From Trichobilharzia regenti (lineage: Eukaryota; Platyhelminthes; Trematoda; Strigeidida; Schistosomatidae): DNA of 64,000 nucleotides. Position 1 is the first letter of the stretch, and each line of letters starts with the position of its first letter. The stretch spans positions 1-64,000 of the forward strand of contig CALYDD020000283.1 of assembly GCA_944472135.2 (NCBI GenBank), read 5' to 3'. The notes under the pieces were generated by a model that saw only the letters and a list, made by a program, of their open reading frames with translations, searched no databases and was not told where the DNA came from. The translations under genes were made by a program, and so were the position numbers. Positions 31,130-44,078 of the stretch are shown piece after piece.

Positions 31130-32250
31130 GCCAAACAGTCAATTTCACCTTAAGCCACAAATCTGACCTAAACAAACTGGTGGTTAGCACTCACGAGGTC
31201 TGCAACATAGATAATGGCACTGAAATAGAAACCAAGTCGGAAATTAAATACCTAGGCGTCATTCTATCTACTGATCTTTCCTTACTCGTCGTCTCATATC
31301 TTGATGATTTCGTAGAAAATATTCCGTCTTACTTGCCTTCTACATCAAGAAGTTATGACATTTTCTAGTATACCACAACACTTACTTACTTCTACAATTC
31401 GTTAACTCCCGTATTCTGCCTATTATTCTCTATTGTTCCCCCCTCAGTTTTTCCAGGGCTGGCTACTGAAGAAAGACTATACCTTATTACTCATGTTAAA
31501 GGTTAAAGGTTGTCAGCAGGGTAAGCCACAGGGTGACATTTAACCAGCCTGTTAATATTCTGGTCGACAGTCACATGGACTCATGTGAAAAATGGGCTAA
31601 ATCCATTCCATCTATCTATCTAACTCACACCACCACCCTCTTCATTCACAACTCCCACCTTGTATCTATCTCATCAGGCAGGCAGGCAGACCACAAGCCT
31701 ATATAGAAAACTATGTGCTTGCACTAGCAAGTACAAAAACTCAACCATACCCTACTTGGTTGGTTCGTGTTCTGTGTGATAAAGAAAGCATTAGGCGTGA
31801 AACCTTTAGCTTATTAAATAGTCAGTAGAACAACTGGATCTCGTCTTTCCAACTCCTCATATCATTTATAGGTACAACATTTTTGTCTTTCTTTCTTTTT
31901 ATTATTTTTTTGTTTGTGCTGTTTTGTTTCTCTTTTCCCTATAAACTCTACTTAAAGGATTCGTTCTTTCACACACTCTGTATATCTCGACCTTTTTGTT
32001 ACCGTTTAAACCAGTAAATATGCTAGTAGTATCTGCTTTTCTAACACCTTCAAACACTCTGTTCATTTTCGACTTTGCTACCGACATGCGAATATGTTGT
32101 TGTCAAAACTAACTCAGATTACCCCCTAATCTATGTAGAATTTTATTAATTGTTAATGTGCTAACTGGATGCAATACTGTAGTAAAGTGCTGAGAACTCC
32201 ATTCTGTATCGCAAGTACCGTTTTGGAATTAAGCTATTATCATTCATTCA
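31130..32250 (+). mobile_element. CR1-like retrotransposon 3' end (family B), copy 1
   Basis: Encodes VSTHEVCNIDNGTEIETKSE and IKYLGVILSTDLSL, the region after RT motif C, then decayed C-terminal frames (SCEKWAKSI, ISSGRQADHKP). The 3' UTR ends GCAAGTACCGTTTTGGAATTA and an (ATTC)n tail. The inverse copy at 35770-36965 is close in sequence. Confidence 0.75.
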
Positions 32251-32439
32251 TTCAATCTTATGTTCTGTATCCACAAGATGAGATAGAATAGCGGTACGAA
32301 TGGATTTTGTTTGTTGTCCCTTTCCTGAACCACTGTTCAGGATGATGTTTGGAAATTTGACGAGAAACACGCCTTATTCTACAACCTCTCTAACTGGCTC
32401 ACTCCATAGGAGCAATTAAATTGGTAGACACATATGAAA

Positions 32440-32688
32440 GAGGCGAAATTAAGCAGTTTGTATCTTACTCCCGAACGCAAAATTCGGGTTGTTCAGCAGC
32501 ATTGAATGCTCTTTTTTCACCACCGCATTCTTTGGGCATTGTGTTAATATTCCACTGATGTTATCCCCGAGGAATTGAAGTTTGAAGAATAAGACCTACC
32601 TTTTTCAGAACTGTTGGTACCTTGGGCTGGCTTGATTTCTGATTCATAATCTTATCAACGAACTTTTTTGGATAACCGTTTTCACTTA
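32440..32688 (-). mobile_element. PLE lineage 1, linker fragment
   Basis: Minus frame: SENGYPKKFVDKIMNQKSSQ then VPTVLKK, the stretch between RT and GIY-YIG in PLEs. It abuts the tail of the SINE S4 at 32689. Confidence 0.65.
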
Positions 32689-32930
32689 TAATAATAATAA
32701 TAATTTTCCTTCACGTTCCCAGTGGAACATAGGGCTCCAAGCTAGTGGCTTGAAGTTTATGTAGCAGTGTTTAATTTTTACAGGATGGGGTTGCTAGCCT
32801 CATGCCCAACCTTTCCTCTTTACCAGCATTATTTCTGGCTCAGTGAGGTAAAGGAGTGCGCCGGCTGGGGATCGAACCCCGGACCACATGCATGGTCGGC
32901 GAGTGTCCTGACCGCTATACTATTAAGTTC
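32689..32930 (-). mobile_element. SINE S4, head truncated
   Basis: Same body and (ATT)n tail (32689-32703) as 26836-27085. Box B GGGGATCGAACCCC inverse at about 32866-32879. The 5' head ends at about 32921. Confidence 0.8.
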
Positions 32931-33389
32931 TTCATTAAGACATTCATTCGGGCAGATTGCTATTGCTTCGTGGTGAGCCAAGCACAAAATCAGATTGGGT
33001 TTGTATTTCGGGGTCACAAATTCAATTGTCAATTAATGTCTTGAATGTTAAATGTGTATTAGAAAATCTAGATAGTTGAATGTAATCGATATTAAAGACG
33101 TGTAGATGTAGGTAAACTGTTTCTTACTATCACTCCTCTCCAGGGTGTATCTGTCATCCTGACGTGCAGTTGAAGACGTTACTAGTGTGCTGTTTGGGCC
33201 GCGATTGAAGCGCACCCCAGCCGTCCCCCCCCATCATCAAACCTGCACCTGTAGGACTCTCGATAGTGCTTATACCGATTTCTGTTTAGTGTACTATCAG
33301 TCGATTTGCAATTACCAATTGGTGTATTCTTGTCAATAATAAACAGAAAAGAAACTGACTTATGACTAACCATCGACAACATTCAAACG

Positions 33390-34335
33390 ATATACATAAA
33401 ATCTACGGAAGCCCTACTAAGATTGTAACACTTCCTCTTACAGTTCATAAACTCTTGCATCCTACCTATTCTTCTTTATTGTTCACCCTTATTCTTTCCT
33501 GGTTTGCTTAAAAAGGACTAGGTCACAATTCGTGGAATGCTGAAGACGGTCATTAGGGTGAGTGGTGTCCCAGTGGACCACATAGTTGACGCCGCTGTCG
33601 GTAGGCACTTGACTTCGTGCAGCAAATTTACTAGAGGGATTTTGTCTGACTTTGGAGCATCCGCTTTACCTCAGCTTTCACCTTGCATCTCCTCAGGTAG
33701 AACAAGAGTAACTTCAGAAAACTGTATGCTCGCACGTCTAAGTATAGAAATTCTACGATACCATACTTGACATGTATTTTATGTGATAGTGAAAATAGTG
33801 TCAGGCAAGAATTAACTAACTAACCTTTTTTCATCTAGTAAATAAACAATTTCCTCCATCCATCCATCCTTATATACCTTCAAGTTTTACTTTTATTATT
33901 TTTATTATATTTATGGTCCTGTTACTTCCCTGTTTTTTTTACTCTCAGAATTGCAAACACCAACTTATCTCCATGACGGCTGTAATCTTTGTTTTTCCCT
34001 CACCATATCATGTAAAGAGAACATTATATTCAATATTTTTAAACATGTTAGGATTTCCATACCACATTGACAATACTGTGTGAAACAAGCCCACGGCAAT
34101 TTTCACTTGTATTTTATTATTATTACCTTAGCTGTTATCATTATTATTACTATTTCCATTTTATATGCTGCATGTTTTTGACACTACTTGTATTGTAAAT
34201 GTGGAAAATTTTCTGTGTGATTAATTTTATTTATAATTTGAGGAAATTAGATGCAATATTGTGATTAATGCTGAAAATTCCATTGTGCATCACAAGTACT
34301 GTTTTTGGAATAAAGTAAATTATTATTATTATTAC
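33390..34335 (+). mobile_element. CR1-like retrotransposon 3' end (family B), copy 2, older
   Basis: Encodes NSCILPILL-like sequence, then a longer open stretch at 33537-33770 (VIRVSGVPVDHIVDAAVGRH) matching the corresponding part of copy 1. Ends CACAAGTACTGTTTTTGGAAT and an (ATT)n tail. Confidence 0.7.
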
Positions 34336-34385
34336 TACCAAGTAAACTGTGGGATTTGTCAAATAAATTACAATTATATCTCAGT

Positions 34386-34835
34386 ATTTAGCTGTGTTCG
34401 CTGAGCTGGTTGGTTTAATTGCGGGGCTTTCGTCATCCTCCTTCGCGACAACATCGCTTCAGCGCAAGCTATAGACCGAATTTATCAGCTGATAAAAAGT
34501 AAATCACCACATGAGAAAAAAGTTCAAATTTTCAAGTCAGTCAATAAAAGTGATTCACACAGATGTAAATCGACTACCAGTCACGAAGATGGTTGCTGAC
34601 AGGAGACACAATTCTACCATCATCTATGGAGAATTTAAATCAGTTCATTTTAATGCTAAAATTTGCTCTGAAGCTATGTTGTCGGGAAAGCGGACGACGG
34701 AAGCTTCGCAATTAAATCACCCAGTCAGTTCAGAAAACACCACTAATTGCAATCATCCACTTGAGGTAAAAATCTTTTCTAGATGGTTTTACCTGTGTAC
34801 TGTTCCACAGTTACAGGTCAGGTTAAATGACCAAC
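34386..34835 (+). mobile_element. PLE lineage 2, C-terminus and 3' region
   Basis: An inverse 3' scrap at 34386-34450 abuts a plus-strand IDRIYQLIKSKS end (34470-34505), then the lineage 2 3' region (CATCTATGGAGAATTTAAATC, GCTTCGCAATTAAATCACCC). Confidence 0.6.
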
Positions 34836-34839
34836 GCAA

Positions 34840-35550
34840 AGGTGTATGGAGAGTTGACTACTCCATCCACAACACAATGGTCAATGGCACCCCCCATGTC
34901 AATAGCTGAGCACCCATATCTGAGGGACACATACGCACTGGAGCTAACCTATCTTGACTCATGGACACGGATCTCGACCTCCAACCTACACCCCACTGCA
35001 TAAGACATCACTTCAGACTGGCCTCAGCTAACAGTTGCCATACTGCGCCTTGCGATTGGGATTACGAGTCCTTCACTGCCACCCACTAACCATTTGGTAT
35101 TGGCCCCGGTCCTCTCATTAGAAATCCACAGATCTTCACACCTCCAATGTCTCGTACACCGCATAGAGACTAAGGTTGGCACGGCTGTTTCATTAAGACT
35201 GAATAACCAGACGTGAGTGTTGTCTCATGCTTGCGACAGGTCTTTGCTAAGTCTCGGGTGCCGTCTTGATAAGCCCCACCCAGCGGTCACCAGGGGGAGG
35301 CGCCTGTCACATGTAACTATATCCCTGTCCCGCCATTACCCGTGCCCGGGTGAGCTTCTTCACGTTGATACTCAGAGCACTGGGCGGAACAAAATAACCA
35401 AATTGAGGCTTTGGCAAAGGAAGTCAATATTGGAAAGCACACACGATGGTCAAAGATTTTCACATCTCGAACAGCATGCAAGGCCTCCATGCTAAGCGAA
35501 GGACAATAAGAAGCCAAGCATTTGGCTACCTTACGAGAGTCATAGTTACT
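34840..35550 (+). other. GC-richer segment of unknown origin
   Basis: About 700 bp noticeably richer in G and C than its surroundings. It lies between two diverged 31-bp direct repeats (34751-34781 and 35555-35585, 27 of 31 bases alike) that belong to the PLE lineage 2 3' region. A 92-codon frame at 35217-35495 has no recognised domain. Confidence 0.4.
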
Positions 35551-35769
35551 CTCAAATCATCCACCTGAACTACAAATCTTTTCTATTATTTTATAAGTCC
35601 GACTAATTAAGTAAGTTCCCTTCTTGATGTATACTTTAAAGAAGTTTTGTTAACAAGTCACATCAGTATTCGACGTTATTGACACTCTGCTACACCACTG
35701 AAAAAACAGTGTACGACTTTTTACATTATGATAAAGTCCTTAGTTTTTTATTAAGTGGACATATTATTA

Positions 35770-36965
35770 GTGATTAATAATAATAATTTGCTTTATTCCA
35801 AAACAGTACTCGTGGTACAGAATGGAATTCTCAGCATTTTACTACAGTATTGCATCCAGTTAGTACATTAACAATTAATAAAATTCTACATAGATCAAGG
35901 AGTAATCTGAGTTAGTTTTGACAACAACATATTCGCATGTCGGTAGCGAAGCCGAAATTGAGCAGAGTGTTTGAAGGTGTTAGAAAAGCAGATACTACTA
36001 GCATATTTACTGGTTTAAACGGTAACAAAAAGGTCGAGATATACAGAGTGTGTGAAAGAACGAAGAAGAATGTTTTAAGTAGAGTTTATAGGGAAAAGAG
36101 AAACAAAACAGCACAAACAAAAAAATAATAAAAAGAAAGAAAGAAAAAACGTTGTACCTATAAATGATATGAGGAGTTGGAAAGACGAGATCCAGTTGTT
36201 CCACTGACTATTTAATAAGTTAAAGTTTCACGCCAAATACTTTCTTTATCACACAGAACACGAGCCAACCAAGTAGGGTATGGTTGAGTTTTTGTACTTG
36301 CTAGTGCAAGCATATAGTTTTCTATATAGGCTTGTGGTCTGCCTTCCTGCCTGATGAGATAGATACAAGGGGGGAGTTGTGAATGAGGAGGTTGGTGGTG
36401 TGAGTTAGATAGATAGATGGAATGGATTTAGTCCATTTTTCACATGAGTCCATGTGACTGTCGACCAGAATATTAACAAGCTGGTTAAATGTCACCCTGT
36501 GGCTTACCCTGCTGACAACCTTTAACTTTTAACATGCGTATTAAGGTATAGTCTTTCTTCAGTAGCCAGCCCTGGAAAAACTATCGGGGAACAATAGAGA
36601 ATACTAGGCAGAATACGGGAGTTAACGAATTGTAGAAGTAAGTAAGGGGTGGGTTATACCAGAAAATGTCATAACTTCTTGATGTAGAAGGTAAGGCGGA
36701 ATATTTTCTACGAAATCACCAAGATATGAGACGACGAGTAAGGAAAGATCAGTAGATAGGATGACGCTTAGGTATTTCATTTCCGACTTGGTTTCTATTT
36801 CAGTGCCATTATCTATGTGGCAGACCTCGTGAGTGCTAACCAGCAGTCTGTTTAGGTCAGATTTGTGGCTTAAGGTGAAATTGACTGTTTGGCATTTGAA
36901 GGGGTTTTGGAGTGACACCGTTTTCCTTGGACCATTGGCTGATTTTTGATAAGAAGCCATTTATC
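35770..36965 (-). mobile_element. CR1-like retrotransposon 3' end (family B), copy 3
   Basis: Reverse orientation. Minus frame 36960-36622 encodes KCQTVNFTLSHKSDLNRLL and VSTHEVCHIDNGTEIETKSE. Tail (ATT)n at 35772-35784 followed by the inverse of GGAATAAAGC. Together with copy 1 it forms a 1.1-kb inverted repeat about 3.5 kb apart. Confidence 0.75.
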
Positions 36966-37469
36966 CTAGAGCAGTTACTTTGACATTTGACAGGCAAAGA
37001 TACAGTCAGGTCTTCAGCATATCTGACAAAATTAATGTCATTTGAAGATGATAAGTCATGTAGAAAGAAAGAAAAGAGAAATGTGGAGTGTACAGCACCT
37101 TGGGGGACACCAGCTTCAGGCTTTTTTCAATATATGTCTCCACCTACTTCATTTCACCACATATTGGTTATTTCATGACCGATGAACCTCTGATTACAGT
37201 CTTACTATCTCTTCTGATAGTTATTCGATTCAATCTTTACAAATATCTCTTCAAATAGACATGATTTGGTCAAAAGCTGCTATTTAACATCCGCCAGTCG
37301 TTATTTTCCCTTTTCAGAATGACCGCTTACATAATTTTGTCTGTTTACCCAGTATGTTTTGTTTTGTTTTATGCTATTTTTTGTTTTGATATGATATCAC
37401 GTAAGAGTAATGGGATTCGCATTTGCTTTTTCACTTTCTCATATTTTCCACTCGTCTCTTTTTCCTTTA

Positions 37470-37785
37470 TATTCTCAGTGATTGAAATGAACACGACAGC
37501 TTCGCTTGTAAACACTTCCAGTTTTGCATTCAGTTATCAGTAAATGTATAAGACAAACTCAATGAAGTAAAACAGTTCCATGTAAACAATTTCAGGTCTG
37601 TATGTAAAGTTAATTGTGAACTAACTGGACTGGTAAACAATTGATGACGTCAAGATGATAAACAATCTCTGATGGATGTATATGGAACACGTAATATTGT
37701 TTACAACGATTCGTCTTCTTCAGACACTAGAATTATTTTACGAAGTGTTAGTTTGCAGAAATTTAATTGGTTATAGATTCACTCA
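37470..37785 (+). repeat. unclassified repeat, inverse of 47440-47930
   Basis: Matches the reverse complement of 47440-47727 plus 47900-47930 (GGAACACGTAATATTGTTTAC, ATTTAATTGGTTATAGATTC, TTGCATTCAGTTATCAGTAAA). It lacks the SINE that splits the other copy. Confidence 0.65.
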
Positions 37786-38260
37786 CAAACTGATATCACT
37801 TGAAGAACCTTTGGAAAAATTGGAAGTACTGGACAGCAGCTGGGTCCTAGCTTCAGACTCTTTGACAGTATGTAACCACTGTAGGGGTTCGATCCCAGGA
37901 CCTTCTCGTTACAAGGTTAGCGAGCTCTTAAACTATTCAGCCACTGATAAGTTATAACCAGAGGGTTCCACCAAGACAGGTTTGACACCGGTTATTAACC
38001 AATTGACACTGGCGGGCAGCTGCACTACATGTATCGCTAATTGATAGGAGGAGTTGGAATACACGCGAGAAATTCGGTTGGATCTCAGTGGTTCAGTGGT
38101 CTACGAGATTGCCTTCAAACATGAATGTTACTAGGTTTGAATTCCAGTGGATATGTATCGGTGAAGAGTTCCGAAGTAGTACAAAACAGCAGTCGAGTAG
38201 TGTCACGTTTCTCAGTGGATCTCTATCTAACTGATGTCAACTCGGGATAAAACCTGTAGC
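37786..38260. mobile_element. hammerhead SINE H2, decayed inverted pair
   Basis: A minus copy (37786-37960; box B inverse GGGTTCGATCCC) is followed by a plus copy (38070-38250). Hammerhead cores are lost in both (inverse reads TCAAAGA near 37860). Confidence 0.55.
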
Positions 38261-38574
38261 TGCAGTTTTTCGTCCGTTCGTTAGTCAGTGAGTTAAGAGA
38301 GAAACACCGAAATATGTTGAATTCATTTGCATTTTATTGATTTCCCTGTAGCTTTTATCCTGAGGTGACACTGATCTGACGATCTCTTAAAACTATGAAA
38401 ATTTGGACAGTTACTGTCTCCGAAATTTGCATTTATCTACGAAGATGAGTGCCCATTTTAACTCACTCAGTTTGTTGAAGTGTAATGCTGCATGAATTTA
38501 CTTTCTGTCAACTGGATAAAGAAAAAAACTGGGGAAAGTTCAACTTCAGACACCTAGGAGGCCTAATCATATTA

Positions 38575-39470
38575 TTTTTATTATTTCCTTTAATTCCTAG
38601 AGGAACATACGGCTTCAGCTGCGCGTCTCCATTGCCTTCGGTTTTCTGCCAACTTTTTCACCCCGCTCCACGTCTGCTCACATGCTTTCATCTCCTCTTC
38701 ACATCGACTCCTCCAAGTCACCCCACCCTTTCACTGACAACCAACTCGCCGCTTCCCTTTCGGGTTCCACTCGAACAATGGCTTGTTTAGTGATGTCACT
38801 TGATGGTTTCCTCAGAGTATGGCCACCAATCCACTTCCATTTCTTCCTGCCTATTTGTTTCACAATCGGTTCTTGCTGGGTTGATTCGCTAATTGTCAGA
38901 GATCCCTGCTGCTGATCTTTTCTGACCGGCCATCTGATCTTGAGTAGTATTGAGCAAAGACAGCCGACTGTTAATGATGGTCTGTAGTTTGTTTGAGATG
39001 CTCTTTATGACGCGCCAAGTCTCTGATCCGTATAGTAGCACTGACTGACTTCACATTGGAGTTGAAAATCCGGATCTTATTTTTGATGCTGAGTGTGATG
39101 TGCTGTTTACCTCCACACAGTTTGACGTGAGTAATGAAAGCTTGCTTTGGTTTCCTGATTCTCGCGCTTTGATATCCTCATCACTTCCACCCGCCTTTAG
39201 GTGAAGCGATGCTTCCCAGGTCGGTAGGTAAAGGTGGTTGCTTCTTTCAGGTTCCCCTCCATTTATGTTAGCTGATTGTTGTCTGTTGTTGTTGGCCAGG
39301 AATCTACATCACCTCTGTTTTATCTATGTTCACTTGAAGTCCTATCTTCTTTGGATGCTTCTTCTGCCAACTTGTTGCCCGAGCGCACCACTATCTTTGG
39401 AACCAGCGATCGTGGATCTTTAACCCAAGTGTTCCTTTATTGTTATTATAAACTCCCTTATGTTCTAAGT
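38575..39470 (-). mobile_element. RTE1 copy, minus strand
   Basis: Same 3' end as 22228-23130 (inverse of LAENRRQWRRAAEA), then the IGH.LRKP block at about 38820 and the VLLYGSETW region near 39025. At about 39025-39043 it carries the empty site for the SINE at 22654-22851. An (ATA)n-like tail is at 38570-38582. Confidence 0.8.
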
Positions 39471-39474
39471 AAAA

Positions 39475-39935
39475 AATAATGCTTCAGCAACACATTACCA
39501 CTTCATTCTCTCCTCTGCAGTCCTCATTAGTTAGCTCCATGATTACGCATAAGTGCTCATTTCCTCCTCTCACGATCTCCTACATTTCACCCTCCGACTC
39601 ATACATAACCCGTTGGTTCGAATTCTGGTACAACTCGGGGCCTGACTTGTCATGTCACTCAACGGTTTTACCAGAGTATACCCAATTCACTTCCACTCTA
39701 CGTGGTATATTTGTTGGGTGATGGTTCTTTGGCTGGTTCGTTGCCTATAAGAATCCCCTTTTCGTTTAATTCATTCTGACCATATAATCTTCAGCATGGA
39801 ATGAAGGCAGCTACTGATGAAAGTCTTCAGCATGCCGCTGGTAATGCCTTTGTGACACGCCAATTTTCTGACCCATATAGGAGAACTGTCTCAGCATAGA
39901 TGTTAAAAACCCGAATTCATCCTTAATCACAAAAA
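39475..39935 (-). mobile_element. RTE1 copy, C-terminal part
   Basis: Minus strand has a YG...W region at about 39880, MLKTFISSCLHSMLKI-like sequence, VEWKWIGYTL (about 39690) and the RTE1 end RTAEERMKW at about 39510. It lies directly upstream (in its own sense) of the copy at 38575-39470. Confidence 0.65.
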
Positions 39936-39939
39936 ATAT

Positions 39940-41165
39940 CTCCCTAATTAGATTATTATCCGAAACTGTCCAACAATTCTTCATAGGTAATACATCGGTG
40001 CGTGGTCCATCATACTTAGTGTGTTGTTTTGTACATATATTCATGTTGTACACATTGATTTGGTATCAACTCACATCTATTTATTGGTTAATTTTGTTTG
40101 TGTCCGGACCTTTTCCACTTGGGTCGTCAACCTGAGAAGGTATGTAGGCGTACTGATGTAAGTCCTAGAATTCTTTAAGGGTAGCTTCTCAAGGCTATAT
40201 ACACAATATTTGATGCATTGATTGTACACATATTTGTGTGAAATAATAGAGTAGGTTCCAATTCATCTAATTGTTAGTTAATTTATAGTCGTCGCATTGT
40301 GTGAATCATCTTGTAATGTTATTGTAAGTACTTCTGAAGTCGTTTCTAGTCTTCTAAACTTGTGAACGAATCGAGTGGTATTAGAGTTATTGTACGCGAT
40401 TTTATACGCCTGAGAAGGGGATTGTATGAGTGTGAGTGACATGAAGCAACCAACATCCCAAGGACCAGATCAGTGGTGGTACTGTCGACAGAGAGTGAAG
40501 GAAAGCACTGAGGAAGATCCCACACGCCGGGGAGAGCGTACTGGTGTCATGCAGTATGTTTGTTGTGTGTTGGATTTTTATTGTCTTGCTTTTCCATTTT
40601 AGCTTAGTCCCGGTTGGCCCAAGTTCCCGCGTTAGCATTTCAGTTCAAGGTTATCGGCGCTATGGCAAAAAGGGATAGGCCCTTTTTGTCGGGGAGTGTA
40701 AATGAACGCGAAAATTGAACGTTTGTTTATTTGAACTGGTAGCCATTGGCGGGCAACTCGAAGGCGCAAATGGTTCAGTCGTGTACAAGTTGGAAGAAGA
40801 CGAAAGAATACGAATAAAAGTACATTATATTTAGTGTAAAACATTTGTTTATAGACTTTTACTTAGCTAGACTTTAATTGCCAAACAATACAACTTCTTT
40901 CTTATAAGTACTGGTGTTTTGGAGTTAAAATAGAGAAACAGTCATAGTAATTATCGGTTCGGAGCGTCTTCACAAATAACAGGAACTTAGGGTTAAGTTC
41001 TTTGACAAATCTTCCCCTAACCTAACCTAAAGCCAGTCCAATATCTTGCTTAATATCACTGTAGTACATTCAACAATGTTCTTCATGAGCATAATGTCTT
41101 TCATCTCAGTGTATGTGTAAAACTTGAGCATCACAGTGATAGTATGTAATTTAATATTAATTTGT
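39940..41165. other. no recognisable feature
   Basis: Unique-looking AT-rich sequence. A frame at 40402-40638 (minus) shows no family features. Confidence 0.35.
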
Positions 41166-41169
41166 TTAT

Positions 41170-42430
41170 TAGATATATCACACGATAACTGAAGCAGTAT
41201 TATTATTATTTACTGGATGACACAGTTTCGAACACAATCTAGTTCATAATCATTTCATCAATTATAATCCCACGACCTGGAAACTTGAGTTTTATAGTTT
41301 TCTTTGTTCTCTCCTATTTATCGTCGTCGTAGGGGTAGTAGAATTTTCCAGACTTCTGGCTGGACAAGTGTTGAATCACTCCTATTACACGTATTCCCTA
41401 TCAGTTGATTCGATAAACAAAGCTTCCGTTATCAATCCTGCTCCCTCCGTCCCATTGTTACGTTCGATTTCAAAACTGTCATCTTATCCCATCCCATCCT
41501 ATATTGTTTGGTTGTGTGTAATTGAGTGTGGTGAGTATTATAGCTGGACTATTCTCCAGATTTCTCATCTTATTCGAGTCAACCAATCTAGATTTTGCTG
41601 CTGGGTTTTTATGCTCGGCTAGTCTGACTGCTCCTGTTCTACTACTTTGACCTGACAATCATCACAGGCAGGGTATTAGATGAACTAAATTGTTTTGTTT
41701 TAAAGGTTTCACAGGATTTATCCTTAAACCAACAAAGCTTGTTTTTTAATTGAGTTTGTGGTCGGTTTGAATACCAGACACTTTTATTCCTGCCTTGTTA
41801 AGAATTCTACGTAAGGTTTCCGAGGTTCCTTCTTTGTGCGGGCTGAAGTACTGCTGATGATTTGTATTCCTCATTATTGGTGTTGTCATTACCCTGCGCA
41901 TGTATGACATGCATGTCGTCATTAATATTATTATCACCATCACTGTTATTACTAATTTTATTTTTTACATTTTCCTACATACTTCCTGATTAATTTATCA
42001 GGGTAATTATTAATTAAGTTTCAAAGCCTACGCTCTTCTATGCCTCACTTCCTGTTTTAGATTTTCCTTGGTCCTACTTAGTTTTGTGCTCATTACTTAA
42101 ACATTTCACCAATTCCATATTCACTGACATAGGATGGGATGATCAGAAATCCAAATGTCGGTTTAAATGTGTGGTTTTCTTGTAAACACACTAGCGTGTT
42201 TAACTTCCCATCTTCTTTCCTTTTTGACGCTACAATCTAACATTGGAAGCTCCCCTTTCGGACTTTTCAATTTATAAGTGAATTGAATCGCCTCCACCTT
42301 TGAGTTAATGTGTTCGAAAAATCTGTCTATGTCCTGTGTTCTAAGTACAGTGAATGTGTCATCTACATGCTTCCAGCATACCTTTGGCGTGGGGCTGAAC
42401 CTTTCATTAAATTATGTTCGAAACTTTGTC
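41170..42430 (-). mobile_element. Penelope-like element, RT end to GIY-YIG (lineage 3)
   Basis: Minus strand in order. RT at about 42390-42150: HVDDTFTVLRTQDIDRFFEH (motif C YVDDTF with Y to H), then FTYKLKSPKGELPMLDCSVK. Linker at about 41840-41750: TSETLRRILNKAGIKV. GIY-YIG end at about 41640-41500: VRLAEHKNPAAK and SNKMRNLE. The 3' region reaches about 41170. It is the longest PLE stretch here but has several stops. Confidence 0.75.
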
Positions 42431-42699
42431 ATCCAGTAAATATTACTGTTTCACTCGCTGTGTGTGTGTGTGTGATATATCTAATAAACAAACTTATGTG
42501 GAATTATTCATCTCGTTTAATTGTCTTTCTCTGATTCAGCATTCTACAGTCATTTCTACGTGTATTCATGCCTCTTTAGGCGTCTAAAGTTTAACTTCAC
42601 CGAAAAATATATCACTGATATATTTCGTTGAAATTTATAAAAATGCCATTAGTAAACAAGAAACTGGCAGCTGATAATAAATTGTTTGATTATTTTAAT

Positions 42700-43210
42700 A
42701 AAGTTTCTCACTAGTGTTATACTGTAATATTTATTTACTGATGACCACATTTCGAGCACAATTTATTGCCACTCATAGATCATATCAAGACACTACTCAC
42801 ACAATTTTCTAACTTCGTTTTGTATAATTCCATTATTTCCACACATTGCTTGATTTGATGATTGGTAATAGTATTTTCCATATTTCCAGTATGAGCGATG
42901 AATCATTCCTATTGCATGTTTTGGGTGTAGGTAGACTTGATGAACCAGGCTGGATTCGGTAATCAATCTCTCTTTCTCTCCACCTACTGATATTACTTTT
43001 TAGAATTTTGACTGTGTCACACACATACCCTATTGTATGGTTGTGTGTTAATGCATTCAGTGCAATTGCTAAGTTTTTTTCCACTAAATTACTTATCTTC
43101 GTGAGGTCAACCATTCTAACCTTAGCTAAATTCGTATGTTCCGACAATCTGACTACCCCCGACATACAAAAATAATAATAATGGTAACATAAATACGAGA
43201 GAATATAAAG
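42700..43210 (-). mobile_element. PLE lineage 3, GIY-YIG end and 3' region
   Basis: Minus frame 43213-42833: VRLSEHTNLAKVRMVDLTKI, NALTHNHTIG, VKILKSNISRWREREI. The 3' part contains a conserved CTTGATATGAT...GTGGTCATCAG block. Confidence 0.7.
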
Positions 43211-43239
43211 CATCTACTATTATACCATAAAGGAAGGGA

Positions 43240-43900
43240 CATCTGAGAGCCTTCCCTCGTAGGCTTCTCAATAAAGTTGGAATTAGAGTGGCATTTAAAC
43301 CCTCTTACAAACTCACTCAGGAACAAGCTCTACAGGTTAAAGGACCCGATTGACCCAATTAGACAAAATAATATAATTTACAAAATACCTTGCAATGACT
43401 GTGAGTTAAGTCAACTACATAAGTCAAACTTGTAGGTCGGGGGTAGTCAGATTGTCGGAACACACGAATTTAGCATAGGTGTGAATGGTTGACCCCGAGA
43501 AGATAAGTAATTTTTAGAAAAACTCATCAATCTCACTGTATGCATTAACACACAACCACACAATAGGGTGTATGGGACAGGGTTAAAATTCTAAAAAGTA
43601 ATCTAGATAGGTGGAGAGAGATAGAGGTTGATTACTGAATCCAGTCTGGTTCATCGAGTCTACCTACACCCGACACATGCAATAGGAGAATGACTTATCA
43701 CTCATACCGGAAATATGGAAAATACTACTGCCAGTCAAATCAAGTGAAAAATAATGGAACTATGTAAAGGAAGTTAGGAAGTCGTGTGAGTACCTTGATA
43801 TGATTATGAACAGTAGTAATAAATTGTGCTTGAAACGTGGTCATCAGCAATTATTACTGTATAACACTGTGAGAGTTTATCAAAATAAATTTTACCTACA
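43240..43900 (+). mobile_element. PLE lineage 3, linker to 3' end
   Basis: Plus strand: LNKVGIRVAFKPSYKLTQEQ (43270-43330), a broken GIY-YIG part, and the same 3' block at about 43795-43850. With 42700-43210 it forms an inverted pair with a 30-bp gap. Confidence 0.7.
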
Positions 43901-44078
43901 ATGGAATTATACTCTACCACCACAGTGCACAAGTTTTATTCTTATATCAATGATAGTTCGTCGGTTAGAAAACTTGAAGTGATGTGAATGACTCTTCTAA
44001 CCAGCCAAAAATATCATCATTAAATGAAGGCTGTAAAGTAAGACTTCACTGTGAGATTTTTATACCAGAATGATGTAA

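Noticed and set aside
35217..35495. 92-codon frame in the GC-richer block as a gene
   Set aside because: GC-rich sequence keeps frames open by chance; I see no domain, splice pattern or start context that supports it.
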